A stretch of DNA of 13,315 nt from an uncultured Carnobacterium sp. (GCA_937967765.1 CALCML010000319.1:1-13315), one strand, 5' to 3'; shown: positions 6,070 through 12,915, counted from the first letter of the stretch. Numbers and translations are program-made. The notes: generated from the letters alone by a model not told the origin.

Positions 6070-7484
6070 TATTTCAAACCGTCTAATCCTCCAGCAGAAT
6101 GTCCTCCGACTAACTTGCTTCTAGCCACCACGCGCGAACCACCTTCCAGCGCATTCCCTTTTAAAAGCGAGGTGAATCCGTATTGGTCGCGGACCGTATC
6201 AATCGCCGTCTGGAGCCTTTCTTCTTTCTCAACTGCTTCAATATCTTCGAATAGTGAAATGAGTCCAAAGCTTTCTTCGACAAATCCGGAATACCGCACC
6301 GCCACATTACGCACCGCACCTCCTTTGTATTTCTTACGAAAGAGTTCCAACACCACTTCCGATAACACCGAAGTACGATTCGTCGGGTCAATTTTACGTT
6401 GCGCCTGTATTGACGACAATCCTTCGTCCTTTGAGTAGCCTACATGAATCGAAACAACCGTCGCCTTCTTTTTAATTCGTCGCATACGTATGGCCACCTG
6501 CTCCGCCATCTCGCGTAGCACGATTTCAATATCCCGCTGTCGAACATAGTTACGCGGAAGCACCTGCGAGTTCCCAAGCCCTCTTGACTTCGGGCGATAC
6601 GGCACATGCACATTACTCTCATCAATCCCATTCGCGTGAAACCATAAATCGAGTCCTACGACGCCAAGCCCTTGTTTCAATCGGTCCGGATTCGCATTCG
6701 CCAATTCTCGAATCGAATAAATCCCTAATGCGTTCAGTCGCTTCTCCATTCGCGACCCGATTCCCCAAAAGTCGGTCATCTCTGGAATTCCCCAGACCTT
6801 TTCTTCGACATCTTCATACGACCAGTTCGCTCGCATATGCGGAATCTTCTTCGCCTCATTATCGAGCGCTAATTTGGCCAAGAGCGGATTCGCATTCGAC
6901 ATTCCAACCGTCGAGTAAATCCCCGTCTCCTTCCAAATCGCCCGTTGAATATCCGCAGACACCCGGTCGAGCTTTTCCCGTCTAGAGAGCGCATCATCCG
7001 GCACAAAATAATTCAGCGACGACGTTAAATCAATAAATCCTTCATCAATCGAATACGGAAAAATATCCTCTGGTCCACCGAAGTTTTGAAACACGCGTTG
7101 GATTTGCATGTTCACCTTAATATACTCGTCCATCCGAGGCGGTACGATATGCGTCACCTTCGCCCAGTTTTCGATAAAGCGCACATATTGCGGCGTTACT
7201 TCGATTCCTTGTCGGCGCGCATTTGCATAACTAAAACGACGTGTTTTGACATCAAAGGGCAACTCGTAGGCACGACCGACATTGGATTTCCCGAAGACCT
7301 TCTTGAACGTTGGGGAGGACGCTAAAATCAGCCCTGCCGAATTATCCGCACGACTCATCACGCATAGCGACGTCTTCAATGGATGCAGACCTCTTGCCAC
7401 ACATTCCACACTCGCGTAAAAGGACTTCATATCCACAAAGGCAATGTCGCTTCTCGGTTCCTTCGAATAGTCAAAGCAGCCCAT
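6069..7484 (-). CDS. Y-family translesion DNA polymerase (UmuC/UvrX type)
   Basis: It inserts nucleotides opposite damaged bases when the replicative polymerase stalls. Seen in the 471-aa product: the first catalytic Asp in FVDMKSFYASVE (Asp18), the catalytic pair in SIDEGFID (Asp147, Glu148), helix-hairpin-helix thumb sequences (FWGIGSRMEKRLNALGIYSIREL), a little-finger domain, and ISLFED, which resembles the beta-clamp motif QLxLF. The GNAL-GG...GGLDGLK tail is typical of the Gram-positive UmuC/UvrX branch rather than chromosomal DinB. Start: ATG at 7484 after GGAGGG, which lies in the last codons of the repressor gene, 2 nt between stop and start. All catalytic residues are present, so it is probably active. 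Confidence 0.93.
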   Translation of the reverse strand: MGCFDYSKEPRSDIAFVDMKSFYASVECVARGLHPLKTSLCVMSRADNSAGLILASSPTFKKVFGKSNVGRAYELPFDVKTRRFSYANARRQGIEVTPQYVRFIENWAKVTHIVPPRMDEYIKVNMQIQRVFQNFGGPEDIFPYSIDEGFIDLTSSLNYFVPDDALSRREKLDRVSADIQRAIWKETGIYSTVGMSNANPLLAKLALDNEAKKIPHMRANWSYEDVEEKVWGIPEMTDFWGIGSRMEKRLNALGIYSIRELANANPDRLKQGLGVVGLDLWFHANGIDESNVHVPYRPKSRGLGNSQVLPRNYVRQRDIEIVLREMAEQVAIRMRRIKKKATVVSIHVGYSKDEGLSSIQAQRKIDPTNRTSVLSEVVLELFRKKYKGGAVRNVAVRYSGFVEESFGLISLFEDIEAVEKEERLQTAIDTVRDQYGFTSLLKGNALEGGSRVVARSKLVGGHSAGGLDGLK

Positions 7485-7486
7485 CT

Positions 7487-8173
7487 TTATCCCTCCAACG
7501 GCATAAAGTTTCCAACAATCATTCCTACCACTCGTGGTTCTTCCTCATACGGAGCAAATAAGTCCGCATAGTCCGGGTTGAACGATACTAAACGCAACCC
7601 GTCCCTTTCACGGTACACGCGCTTAATAAACGTCTGACCGTTCCATACCACCGCATAAACCGCTCCATCATAATCGAATCCCGTCTCACGAATGAGCGCC
7701 ACCGATCCATTGTGGTAGCGTGGTTCCATCGAGTCCCCCGATACCCATGACGCAAAATCATGCGCCAACTCTTCATCGTAGTAAACCGTATCGTAGTCTC
7801 GGTCGTTGTAAATCGTCGCCCCAATCCCGGCCGACATCTTCTCGTACACATGATACGCGACCAATTTCTTCTTCATCGGCACCACTTTTGGCGTTTGTTC
7901 CTCTGTTGCAAGCGCCTTGACATAGCGCACCGCCTTCTCTTGATTTGGCGGCGTGAGCGTATGGTATAATCGCACAATTTCTATTTCTGTAAAATATCCC
8001 TTTGGCACAGATAGAAGCTTCTCCAGCTGTTCTACCTTATCCGGAGCTGGCACCTTCACTCCACGCTCCCAGGCAGAATAAGCCTGCTTAGAGACACCAA
8101 GTGCATTGGCGAGCTCTTGTTGCGTGAGTCCCTGCGCCACTCTTCTCTCTTTTAATTTCTCTGGTTGATACAT
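7487..8173 (-). CDS. HdiR/LexA-like self-cleaving repressor (XRE HTH + S24 peptidase)
   Basis: The N-terminal HTH covers about residues 6-60 (GLTQQELANALGVSKQAYSAWERG). The C-terminal S24 domain (about 105-225) has catalytic Ser148 in VSGDSMEP and Lys184 in TFIKRV. SAGIG gives an Ala115-Gly116 bond at the position where LexA-type repressors cleave themselves on RecA activation. The same architecture is known from HdiR of Lactococcus lactis, which represses a umuC-type gene. Here it is first in an operon with the polymerase and YolD-like protein, so DNA damage should inactivate the repressor and release the whole operon. It has a near-consensus promoter (8217-8245), and AGGAGG precedes the ATG. 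Confidence 0.92.
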   Translation of the reverse strand: MYQPEKLKERRVAQGLTQQELANALGVSKQAYSAWERGVKVPAPDKVEQLEKLLSVPKGYFTEIEIVRLYHTLTPPNQEKAVRYVKALATEEQTPKVVPMKKKLVAYHVYEKMSAGIGATIYNDRDYDTVYYDEELAHDFASWVSGDSMEPRYHNGSVALIRETGFDYDGAVYAVVWNGQTFIKRVYRERDGLRLVSFNPDYADLFAPYEEEPRVVGMIVGNFMPLEG

Positions 8174-8184
8174 CGTACACCTCC

Positions 8185-8197
8185 TACAAAATGTGTA
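8185..8197. promoter_or_regulatory. Candidate operator of the HdiR-like repressor
   Basis: TACA-AAATG-TGTA is a dyad between the predicted transcription start (about 8209) and the ribosome binding site. A position just downstream of the promoter suits autorepression. The binding sequence of this repressor is inferred, not known. Confidence 0.4.
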
Positions 8198-8216
8198 AAC
8201 CTATTTGGTTGACTTC

Positions 8217-8245
8217 AGTATAAAACAGTCCCTCGCCACTTGCAA
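8217..8245 (-). promoter_or_regulatory. Promoter of the repressor-polymerase-yolD operon
   Basis: On the minus strand TTGCAA is followed after exactly 17 nt by TATACT, about 45 nt before the repressor start codon. Confidence 0.78.
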
Positions 8246-8267
8246 GTAGAATGAATACTCAAAATCA

Positions 8268-8289
8268 AAATTAACTTATAAGTTAATTT
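8268..8289. repeat. 22-bp perfect palindrome, TTAAC-N6-GTTAA type
   Basis: ATTAACTTATAAGTTAAT with two more symmetrical A/T pairs on each side reads the same on both strands. It lies between the repressor promoter and repeat C. The same TTAAC-N6-GTTAA pattern appears twice at 12026-12061, and a degenerate form (GTAACATATATGCTAC) at 8498-8513, on the other side of repeat C. Confidence 0.7.
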
Positions 8290-8310
8290 CGGTTGGCGCT
8301 TAATCCCTTC

Positions 8311-8474
8311 GAATCCTAGCGGATTTGGCCATAAAAGCTGTAATGGGGCACCGGCTTGAGCCAAAGTCTCAAGCTCTACCAAGCTTCAAACTGACTCTAC
8401 GGGAATTCCCTAGAGTCAGTAATTCACATTGGTTGCCATCCCCCATTACTGCTATTATGGCATCCGCTGGATTC
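8311..8474 (-). repeat. Structured repeat C
   Basis: The orientation is set by the core, AATGTGAATTAC then hairpin 1 then GTTTGAAGCTTG, on the minus strand. The outer arms at 8311-8347 and 8441-8474 pair over about 32 positions (for example GTAATGGGG with CCCCATTAC, AGCGGAT with ATCCGCT). TTGGT/ACCAA (8429-8433, 8378-8382) encloses hairpin 1, which is CTGACTCTA/TAGAGTCAG plus GGG/CCC around AATT (8391-8419). Hairpin 2 is GCTTGAG-ACTTTGG-CTCAAGC (8354-8374). The outer stem is the longest in the family. It lies between the damage operon promoter and the cdd terminator. Confidence 0.85.
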
Positions 8475-8809
8475 TTAGGTCTTATTTTTTTTGAAGTGTA
8501 ACATATATGCTACTTTTTACTTTTTTTCATGCAAAAATGGCGCGAGAAAATTTTATACAGACAAGTCATTTCAACACTCTTTAAATCAAACAAATTTTGT
8601 ATAAGTGTGCTCGGTACTTTATAGGTGATCCCCTTGCAAATGGATTAAAGGATTCACTACATCCAGATTTTTTATCATTTTTAAATCAATCTGCTGAATA
8701 ACTTTTATATCCTTCTATAACTAGAAATTCAGGCGATTATATTCTAAAAATTCAGTTTTCGGAATAGATCCAGCGAAACCCGTCGATTTTATTTTTCAAT
8801 TTTTTGGAC
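8475..8809. other. 335-bp AT-rich gene-free stretch
   Basis: No credible complete gene is visible. It contains the degenerate palindrome GTAACATATATGCTAC (8498-8513) and, on the plus strand, a 38-codon open stretch (8585-8701) ending DFLSFLNQSAE and stop, with no start codon or ribosome binding site. That could be a remnant of a gene's 3' end or chance. Confidence 0.5.
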
Positions 8810-8853
8810 AAAAAAAGAAGAAACAAAGCAACGACTGGCTGCTTCATTTCTTC
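8810..8853 (-). terminator. Intrinsic terminator of cdd
   Basis: On the minus strand GAAGAAA and AAGCA pair with TGCTT and TTTCTTC, with a small symmetric internal loop and a 9-nt terminal loop, followed by seven T residues. It begins 9 nt after the cdd stop. Confidence 0.9.
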
Positions 8854-8862
8854 TAAAATTCA

Positions 8863-9270
8863 TTACATTTCTAAGCTAACGAATGAATAAGGAACTAATT
8901 CTTCTAAGCGTAACTCACGAATTTCGCCTTTTCCATTCAATAAGAATACAAGAGTATCTGGTCCGCAGAACTCAACCATCACTTGACGACAAATGTTACA
9001 TGGTGGCAAAAATCCTTCAGTCTCCCCCGCAACGGCAATCGCTAAAATATCGCCTTTACGATAGCCTTGTGAAGCTCCGTAGAAAATCGCGCTACGTTCT
9101 GCACAGTTGGTTACCCCAAACGATACATTTTCAATATTTGCTCCCGTAATCACACGGCCATCTTTATATAAAACCGCAGCTCCTACAGGGAATTTTGAAT
9201 ACGGACAGTAAGCATTCTTTAAAACTTCTTTCGCTTGCTCCATCAGAGCCACTTTATCAATTGTTGTCAT
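8863..9270 (-). CDS. cdd: Cytidine deaminase
   Basis: It hydrolyses cytidine and deoxycytidine to uridine and deoxyuridine in pyrimidine salvage, as a cytosolic zinc enzyme. The 135-aa length is that of the homotetrameric class. Zinc ligands Cys56, Cys91 and Cys94 are visible in TNCAERSAIF and PPCNICRQVM, with catalytic Glu58; the substrate-binding segment GANIENVSFG is at 43-52 and CPYSKFPVGAA at 22-32. The ATG at 9270 follows AAAGGAG. It appears monocistronic, with a near-consensus promoter (9302-9329) and its own terminator, and is divergent from the ABC exporter. Confidence 0.96.
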   Translation of the reverse strand: MTTIDKVALMEQAKEVLKNAYCPYSKFPVGAAVLYKDGRVITGANIENVSFGVTNCAERSAIFYGASQGYRKGDILAIAVAGETEGFLPPCNICRQVMVEFCGPDTLVFLLNGKGEIRELRLEELVPYSFVSLEM

Positions 9271-9301
9271 GGGTTGTACTCCTTTTTTGTGTTGTATTCC
9301 T

Positions 9302-9329
9302 ATTATACAGATTTTATAGGGAGTTTCAA
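9302..9329 (-). promoter_or_regulatory. Promoter of cdd
   Basis: On the minus strand TTGAAA is followed after 16 nt by a perfect TATAAT, 31 nt before the cdd start codon. Confidence 0.83.
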
Positions 9330-9393
9330 CATTTCTCCCTGCTAACTTTTTACTAAAATTCCGACTCGAGTCCTATGCTCAACCCCTTCAACT

Positions 9394-9403
9394 ATGGTAC
9401 ACT
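9394..9403 (+). promoter_or_regulatory. Possible extended -10 promoter of the ABC exporter
   Basis: ATGGTACACT contains TG-n-TACACT, an extended -10 form, 27 nt before the start codon. No convincing -35 is present at 16-18 nt, so the promoter would be weak or activator-dependent. Confidence 0.42.
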
Positions 9404-9430
9404 AGGCTCAATGATGAAAGGAGCTAAACG

Positions 9431-11956
9431 ATGCTACAGCTACAACATATTTCAAAAGTGTATCATACGGGAAATCAAGAGTTTCACGCGCTGAAAGATA
9501 TCTCGATTCGCTTCCGTGAAAATGAGTTCGTCTCGATTCTCGGGCAATCGGGTTCAGGGAAAACCACCCTCTTAAATATCATCGGTGGACTCGACCAATA
9601 CACATCGGGTGATTTACTCATCCAAGGAAAATCAACAAAGCAATTTAAAGACCGCGATTGGGATAGCTACAGAAACCACACAATTGGATTCGTCTTCCAG
9701 TCGTATAATCTTATCGGCCACCAAACGGCACTCTCAAACGTCGAGATTGCAATGACGCTCTCTGGTGTTTCCAAAGCGGAACGCAAGAAACGTGCCATCG
9801 AAGCGCTCGAACGCGTTGGGTTGAAAGACCATTTATATAAGAAACCAAGTCAAATGTCTGGGGGACAAATGCAGCGTATCGCGATTGCGCGTGCCCTCGT
9901 GAACGATCCAAAAGTCGTTTTAGCCGACGAACCAACAGGAGCGCTCGATTCCGAGACTTCTCTTCAAATCATGGATTTATTAAAAGACATCGCCAAGGAA
10001 CGTCTGGTCATCATGGTGACGCATAACCCAGAGCTGGCAAAGACGTACTCCACTCGTATCGTACAAGTATTAGATGGAAACATCTTGAGCGACTCGAATC
10101 CATACGACCCAACCGAAGAAGCCAAACAAGGCGACATTCAGTTTACGAAGACGAAGATGAGCTTTATGACAGCTCTAGCCCTTTCGTTTAATAACTTATT
10201 GACGAAGAAAGGCCGTACCTTCCTAACTGCCTTTGCCGGTTCCATCGGGATTATCGGGATTGCTCTTATCTTGGCCTTATCTAACGGTGTGAGCGACTAC
10301 GTGAAGAAGGTGCAAGAAGACACCCTCGTCTCTCTTCCACTGACGATTAGCGAGCAGAACCAAAGTAATCTGCTAGCGACCTCTCCGGATTTGAGCGACA
10401 AGCCTTATAAGGACAATAACGAGCTTGGCGTCAATACGGTGTTGACGAATTTATTGAAAAAACAAATCGGCAAAAACGACATCGCGTCTTTCAAGACATA
10501 CTTGGACGAACACGCATCCGAAGTCGCAAAACTGACAAAAGACATTCGTTACCAATACAACCTGCAGCCGTATATTTACGCTAGCGACACATCGAACGGT
10601 CCAAAGAGCATTCTTCCGTCGAACATTGCAAGCGAAGTCGACACGACGAACCAGACGATTAAAGGCTACTTGCAAAATATCGACTATTGGAGCCAACTTT
10701 CAAGTGATGAAGCCATGCTTGAGGCGCAATACGATGTGCTAGAAGGTCGCCTTCCAAAAGATAAATCTGAAATCGTCCTTATTGTCGATGAAGATAACCA
10801 AATCAGTGACCTGCTCCTTTATAGCTTACGCATCAAAGACCCTAGCGAATTAAACGATGTGAAGAAACTGGACGAACTCAAATCACAAACGTATCAATAT
10901 AGTGATTTCATCGGGAAAACATTCAAAGCCGTTGTGAACACAAACCGATTCGTGAAAGAAAACAACCAATGGATCAATAAAATTGACGACGAAGCGTATA
11001 TGAAGACGCAAATCGAGAACGGTCTCGAACTTAAAATCGTCGGCATTCTTCGTCAAAAAGAAGGCACAAGTTCTGGTGTGAACTCTCCTTCTGGCGGTGT
11101 GGCTTATACAAGCGCCCTGATCGATTACACTTCTGAACAAATTCAAAACAGTGACATCGTAAAAGAGCAAGAAGCCAACCCAACGATTAATGTATTTACT
11201 GGAAAAGAATTTGCCAAAGATCCAAAACCATTCAATTCGGCTGATTTAACCGAAGAAGAAAAAATCCAGTTGGTCAAATTGACGCCTGAACAACAAGCGC
11301 AATACATCCAACAATACAACGAAAACTCGGCTGCCACTTACGAGGAAAACCTCGCGAAATTGGGTGTCATCGACAAATCCAAACCGGCTGCCATCGAGTT
11401 CTACACCTCTTCGTTCCAACAAAAACAAGAGTTGAAGGACTTCATCAACGCCTATAACACGGCGAAAAAAGACGCCGGCGAAGACGACAAAGTGCTCGCC
11501 TACTCCGACGATATTCAAACCATCATGTCTTCAATTACGACAATGGTGGGCGTGATTACAACCGTACTCGTTGGTTTCGTAGCTATCTCGCTCATCGTAT
11601 CATCGATTATGATTGCGATTATCACGTACATCTCGGTTCTCGAACGTACAAAAGAAATCGGAATCCTACGTGCAATGGGGGCTTCGAAGAAAGACATCCG
11701 TCGCATCTTCACCGCCGAAACAGCCATCGAAGGATTTATCTCCGGGGTGCTCGGCATCGCCATTACGCTCCTTGCGACACTTCCAATCAATGCCGTTGTT
11801 GCGAAAATGACAAACGTGGAAAACGTGGCGCAATTACCATGGGAAGCAGCGCTTATCCTCATCGGTATCTCGATTGTATTAACCATGTTAGCCGGTCTCA
11901 TCCCTTCACGTATCGCCGCGAAGAAAGACCCAGTCGAATCGCTCCGCAGCGAATAA
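9431..11956 (+). CDS. ABC exporter with fused ATPase and FtsX/MacB-type permease (841 aa)
   Basis: The ATPase domain (about 1-225) has Walker A GQSGSGKT (38-45), Q-loop Gln90, signature MSGGQMQR (142-149), Walker B VVLADEP with Glu167, and H-loop His198, all intact. A first membrane helix follows (about 265-290, TAFAGSIGIIGIALILAL). A long extracytoplasmic domain of about 400 residues comes next, then three helices in the last 150 residues with the FtsX pattern SVLERTKEIGILRAMGASKKDIRRIF. MacB-type mechanotransmission transporters use this layout to export peptides, antibiotics or lipids without moving the substrate through the helices; the substrate here is unknown. A strong AAAGGAG site sets the start. 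No two-component system or adaptor gene is adjacent in the window. A terminator follows 17 nt after the stop. Confidence 0.93.
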   Translation: MLQLQHISKVYHTGNQEFHALKDISIRFRENEFVSILGQSGSGKTTLLNIIGGLDQYTSGDLLIQGKSTKQFKDRDWDSYRNHTIGFVFQSYNLIGHQTALSNVEIAMTLSGVSKAERKKRAIEALERVGLKDHLYKKPSQMSGGQMQRIAIARALVNDPKVVLADEPTGALDSETSLQIMDLLKDIAKERLVIMVTHNPELAKTYSTRIVQVLDGNILSDSNPYDPTEEAKQGDIQFTKTKMSFMTALALSFNNLLTKKGRTFLTAFAGSIGIIGIALILALSNGVSDYVKKVQEDTLVSLPLTISEQNQSNLLATSPDLSDKPYKDNNELGVNTVLTNLLKKQIGKNDIASFKTYLDEHASEVAKLTKDIRYQYNLQPYIYASDTSNGPKSILPSNIASEVDTTNQTIKGYLQNIDYWSQLSSDEAMLEAQYDVLEGRLPKDKSEIVLIVDEDNQISDLLLYSLRIKDPSELNDVKKLDELKSQTYQYSDFIGKTFKAVVNTNRFVKENNQWINKIDDEAYMKTQIENGLELKIVGILRQKEGTSSGVNSPSGGVAYTSALIDYTSEQIQNSDIVKEQEANPTINVFTGKEFAKDPKPFNSADLTEEEKIQLVKLTPEQQAQYIQQYNENSAATYEENLAKLGVIDKSKPAAIEFYTSSFQQKQELKDFINAYNTAKKDAGEDDKVLAYSDDIQTIMSSITTMVGVITTVLVGFVAISLIVSSIMIAIITYISVLERTKEIGILRAMGASKKDIRRIFTAETAIEGFISGVLGIAITLLATLPINAVVAKMTNVENVAQLPWEAALILIGISIVLTMLAGLIPSRIAAKKDPVESLRSE

Positions 11957-11973
11957 CCATTCAAATTTGAAAA

Positions 11974-12009
11974 GGTGGATAAAGGCCTAGCCTTTACCCG
12001 CCTTTTTTT
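11974..12009 (+). terminator. Intrinsic terminator of the ABC exporter gene
   Basis: GGTGGATAAAGGC pairs with GCCTTTACCCGCC around CTA, with one mismatch and one wobble pair, followed by T7. Confidence 0.92.
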
Positions 12010-12025
12010 GATTAAACTCTCTTAA

Positions 12026-12061
12026 AATTAACATATATGTTAATTAACAAATATGTTAATT
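12026..12061. repeat. Two overlapping 20-bp palindromes, TTAAC-N6-GTTAA
   Basis: AATTAACATATATGTTAATT (12026-12045) is a perfect palindrome. AATTAACAAATATGTTAATT (12042-12061) overlaps it by 4 bp and has one asymmetric central pair. The 16-bp period is compatible with paired dimers of a regulator on DNA, but no regulator or promoter is adjacent. The half-sites match the palindrome at 8268-8289. Confidence 0.68.
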
Positions 12062-12094
12062 GCGTCCTCCGTCCCTGCATCCTTGTAGGTGTAA

Positions 12095-12299
12095 AAAGCA
12101 AAAGACAACTCGACTTTTCAGAACAAATTAAGTTAGCATTAGGATGCACCGATTACTTTGCCTAATCAAAAAAAACAAAAATCCTCTGGACTCTGCACTC
12201 CTAGCCATAAAAAAAAACAAAAGACAACTTCGCTTCACAAAATCAATTGTATTAGCACCAAGTCTAGCGTAAGGACAGAATTTAATGCCAAACTTGTTC
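12095..12299. repeat. Duplicated flanking sequences upstream of repeat D
   Basis: CAAAAGACAACT occurs at 12099-12110 and 12218-12229, within an ungapped similarity of about 45 nt. ACAAAAATCCTCTGGACTCT at 12175-12194 is repeated exactly at 12579-12598, where it forms the left outer arm of repeat E, and similarity extends further upstream of both. One frame across the first copy reads KSKRQLDFSEQIKLALG and then ends at a stop, perhaps the trace of a decayed gene. I see no intact gene here. Confidence 0.6.
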
Positions 12300-12312
12300 A
12301 GTGGAACGAAAA

Positions 12313-12479
12313 AACATCTTCAGATGATATAGTGGTATTTGTAAGGACAAATACCCAATGTGAATTACAGCTGCTAAGAAATTTATTTCCTAGCAGCTGT
12401 TTGAAGCTTGGGAACCTGGAGACTACAGGCTCCAGGTGATATCCTTACATTTACCACTATTAATACATCTGAAGATGTT
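12313..12479 (+). repeat. Structured repeat D
   Basis: The outer arms are AACATCTTCAGATG, ATAGTGGT and GTAAGGA (12313-12347) with TCCTTAC, ACCACTAT and CATCTGAAGATGTT (12442-12479). CCCAA/TTGGG (12354-12358, 12408-12412) encloses the core AATGTGAATTAC / GTTTGAAGCTTG. Hairpin 1 is ACAGCTGCTA/TAGCAGCTGT (12367-12376, 12391-12400), then GAAA-TTTA-TTTC. Hairpin 2 is CCTGGAG-ACTACAGG-CTCCAGG (12415-12436). Confidence 0.87.
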
Positions 12480-12585
12480 GATAGTGAAACTGATTTAATT
12501 GTTTTTATATAAATTCTGCTCTACGCAACCAATTGAGATAGAACTGGGAGGCGCAGTTTCTTTCGCCAAAGCAAAAAAACAAAAA

Positions 12586-12746
12586 TCCTCTGGACTCTAT
12601 AGTGGGAACAGTAAAGAAGTGCAAGTAATGTGAATTACCGAGGGTTCGTGATTTATCACTTACCCTCGGTTTGAAGCTTGCTAGGAATTGAGACTTCGGC
12701 TCAATCCGGTGCCTTTACTGTCACCACTATGAAGATGTCCAGAGGA
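12586..12746 (+). repeat. Structured repeat E
   Basis: The outer arms are TCCTCTGGAC, ATAGTGG and ACAGTAAAG (12586-12616) with CTTTACTGT, CCACTAT and GTCCAGAGGA (12713-12746). GCAAG/CTTGC (12621-12625, 12677-12681) encloses the core AATGTGAATTAC / GTTTGAAGCTTG. Hairpin 1 is ACCGAGGGT/ACCCTCGGT (12637-12645, 12662-12670), then GTGA-TTTA-TCAC. Hairpin 2 is ATTGAG-ACTTCGG-CTCAAT (12687-12705). Confidence 0.87.
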
Positions 12747-12763
12747 CTTATTTTGTTTTTCGA

Positions 12764-12796
12764 TACATCTGAAGATGTTATAGTGACACTCATTTA
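12764..12796. repeat. Second copy of the sequence at the right end of repeat D
   Basis: TACATCTGAAGATGTT plus ATAGTGA, AC and ATTTA repeats 12464-12497 with one deleted and two changed bases. At D this sequence is the right outer arm and its flank; here, just after repeat E, it has no pairing partner. Confidence 0.7.
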
Positions 12797-12812
12797 GTGT
12801 ATGGATGAAGTT

Positions 12813-12915
12813 GAGCTCGCCATCGCAGAAATGGCGTGCGTTTCCCGAAACGTCCGCACGACTCGTTCCGAGTCCCTTCCGGCGTTCCGGTCCAACGTTC
12901 CATTTCTGAGCGCTC
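12813..12915. other. GC-rich multi-hairpin element downstream of the CBS-domain gene
   Basis: CAGAAATGG (12826-12834) pairs with CCATTTCTG (12900-12908), and GAGC/GCTC lies outside it. Enclosed are three hairpins: CGTGCG/CGCACG with an inner TTT/AAA (12835-12860), ACTCG-TTC-CGAGT (12861-12873) and CCGG-CGTT-CCGG (12879-12890). The composition is far more GC-rich than its surroundings. It has none of the core sequences of repeats A-E and no T-run, so it is neither a family member nor an ordinary terminator. It begins 12 nt beyond the stop of the CBS-domain gene. Confidence 0.6.

Noticed and set aside
6584..6985. A 133-codon plus-strand open frame antisense to the polymerase
   Set aside because: The Y-family polymerase motifs lie on the other strand; no ribosome binding site or recognisable protein here.
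12026..12061. AdcR/ZitR zinc operator
   Set aside because: Those operators are TTAAC-N2-GTTAA; here the half-sites are six bases apart.
12095..12164. Truncated gene encoding KSKRQLDFSEQIKLALG
   Set aside because: Only about 25 codons are open, without start or ribosome binding site, and the sequence is part of a duplicated flank; not supportable as a gene.
12158..12439. A 93-codon plus-strand open frame
   Set aside because: It runs through the hairpins and arms of repeat D and a poly-A tract, has no ribosome binding site, and has low-complexity lysine-rich sequence; it is explained by the repeat.
1646..12746. CRISPR array or integron attC sites as an explanation for the repeats
   Set aside because: The copies are dispersed, lack short regular spacers, and lack the GTTRRRY/RYYYAAC core sites of attC; no cas, integrase or cassette genes are present.
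1646..12746. Pneumococcal BOX element
   Set aside because: A short resemblance (GTTTGAAG) exists to the box C region as I recall it, but the hairpin order and the remaining core sequences do not match.
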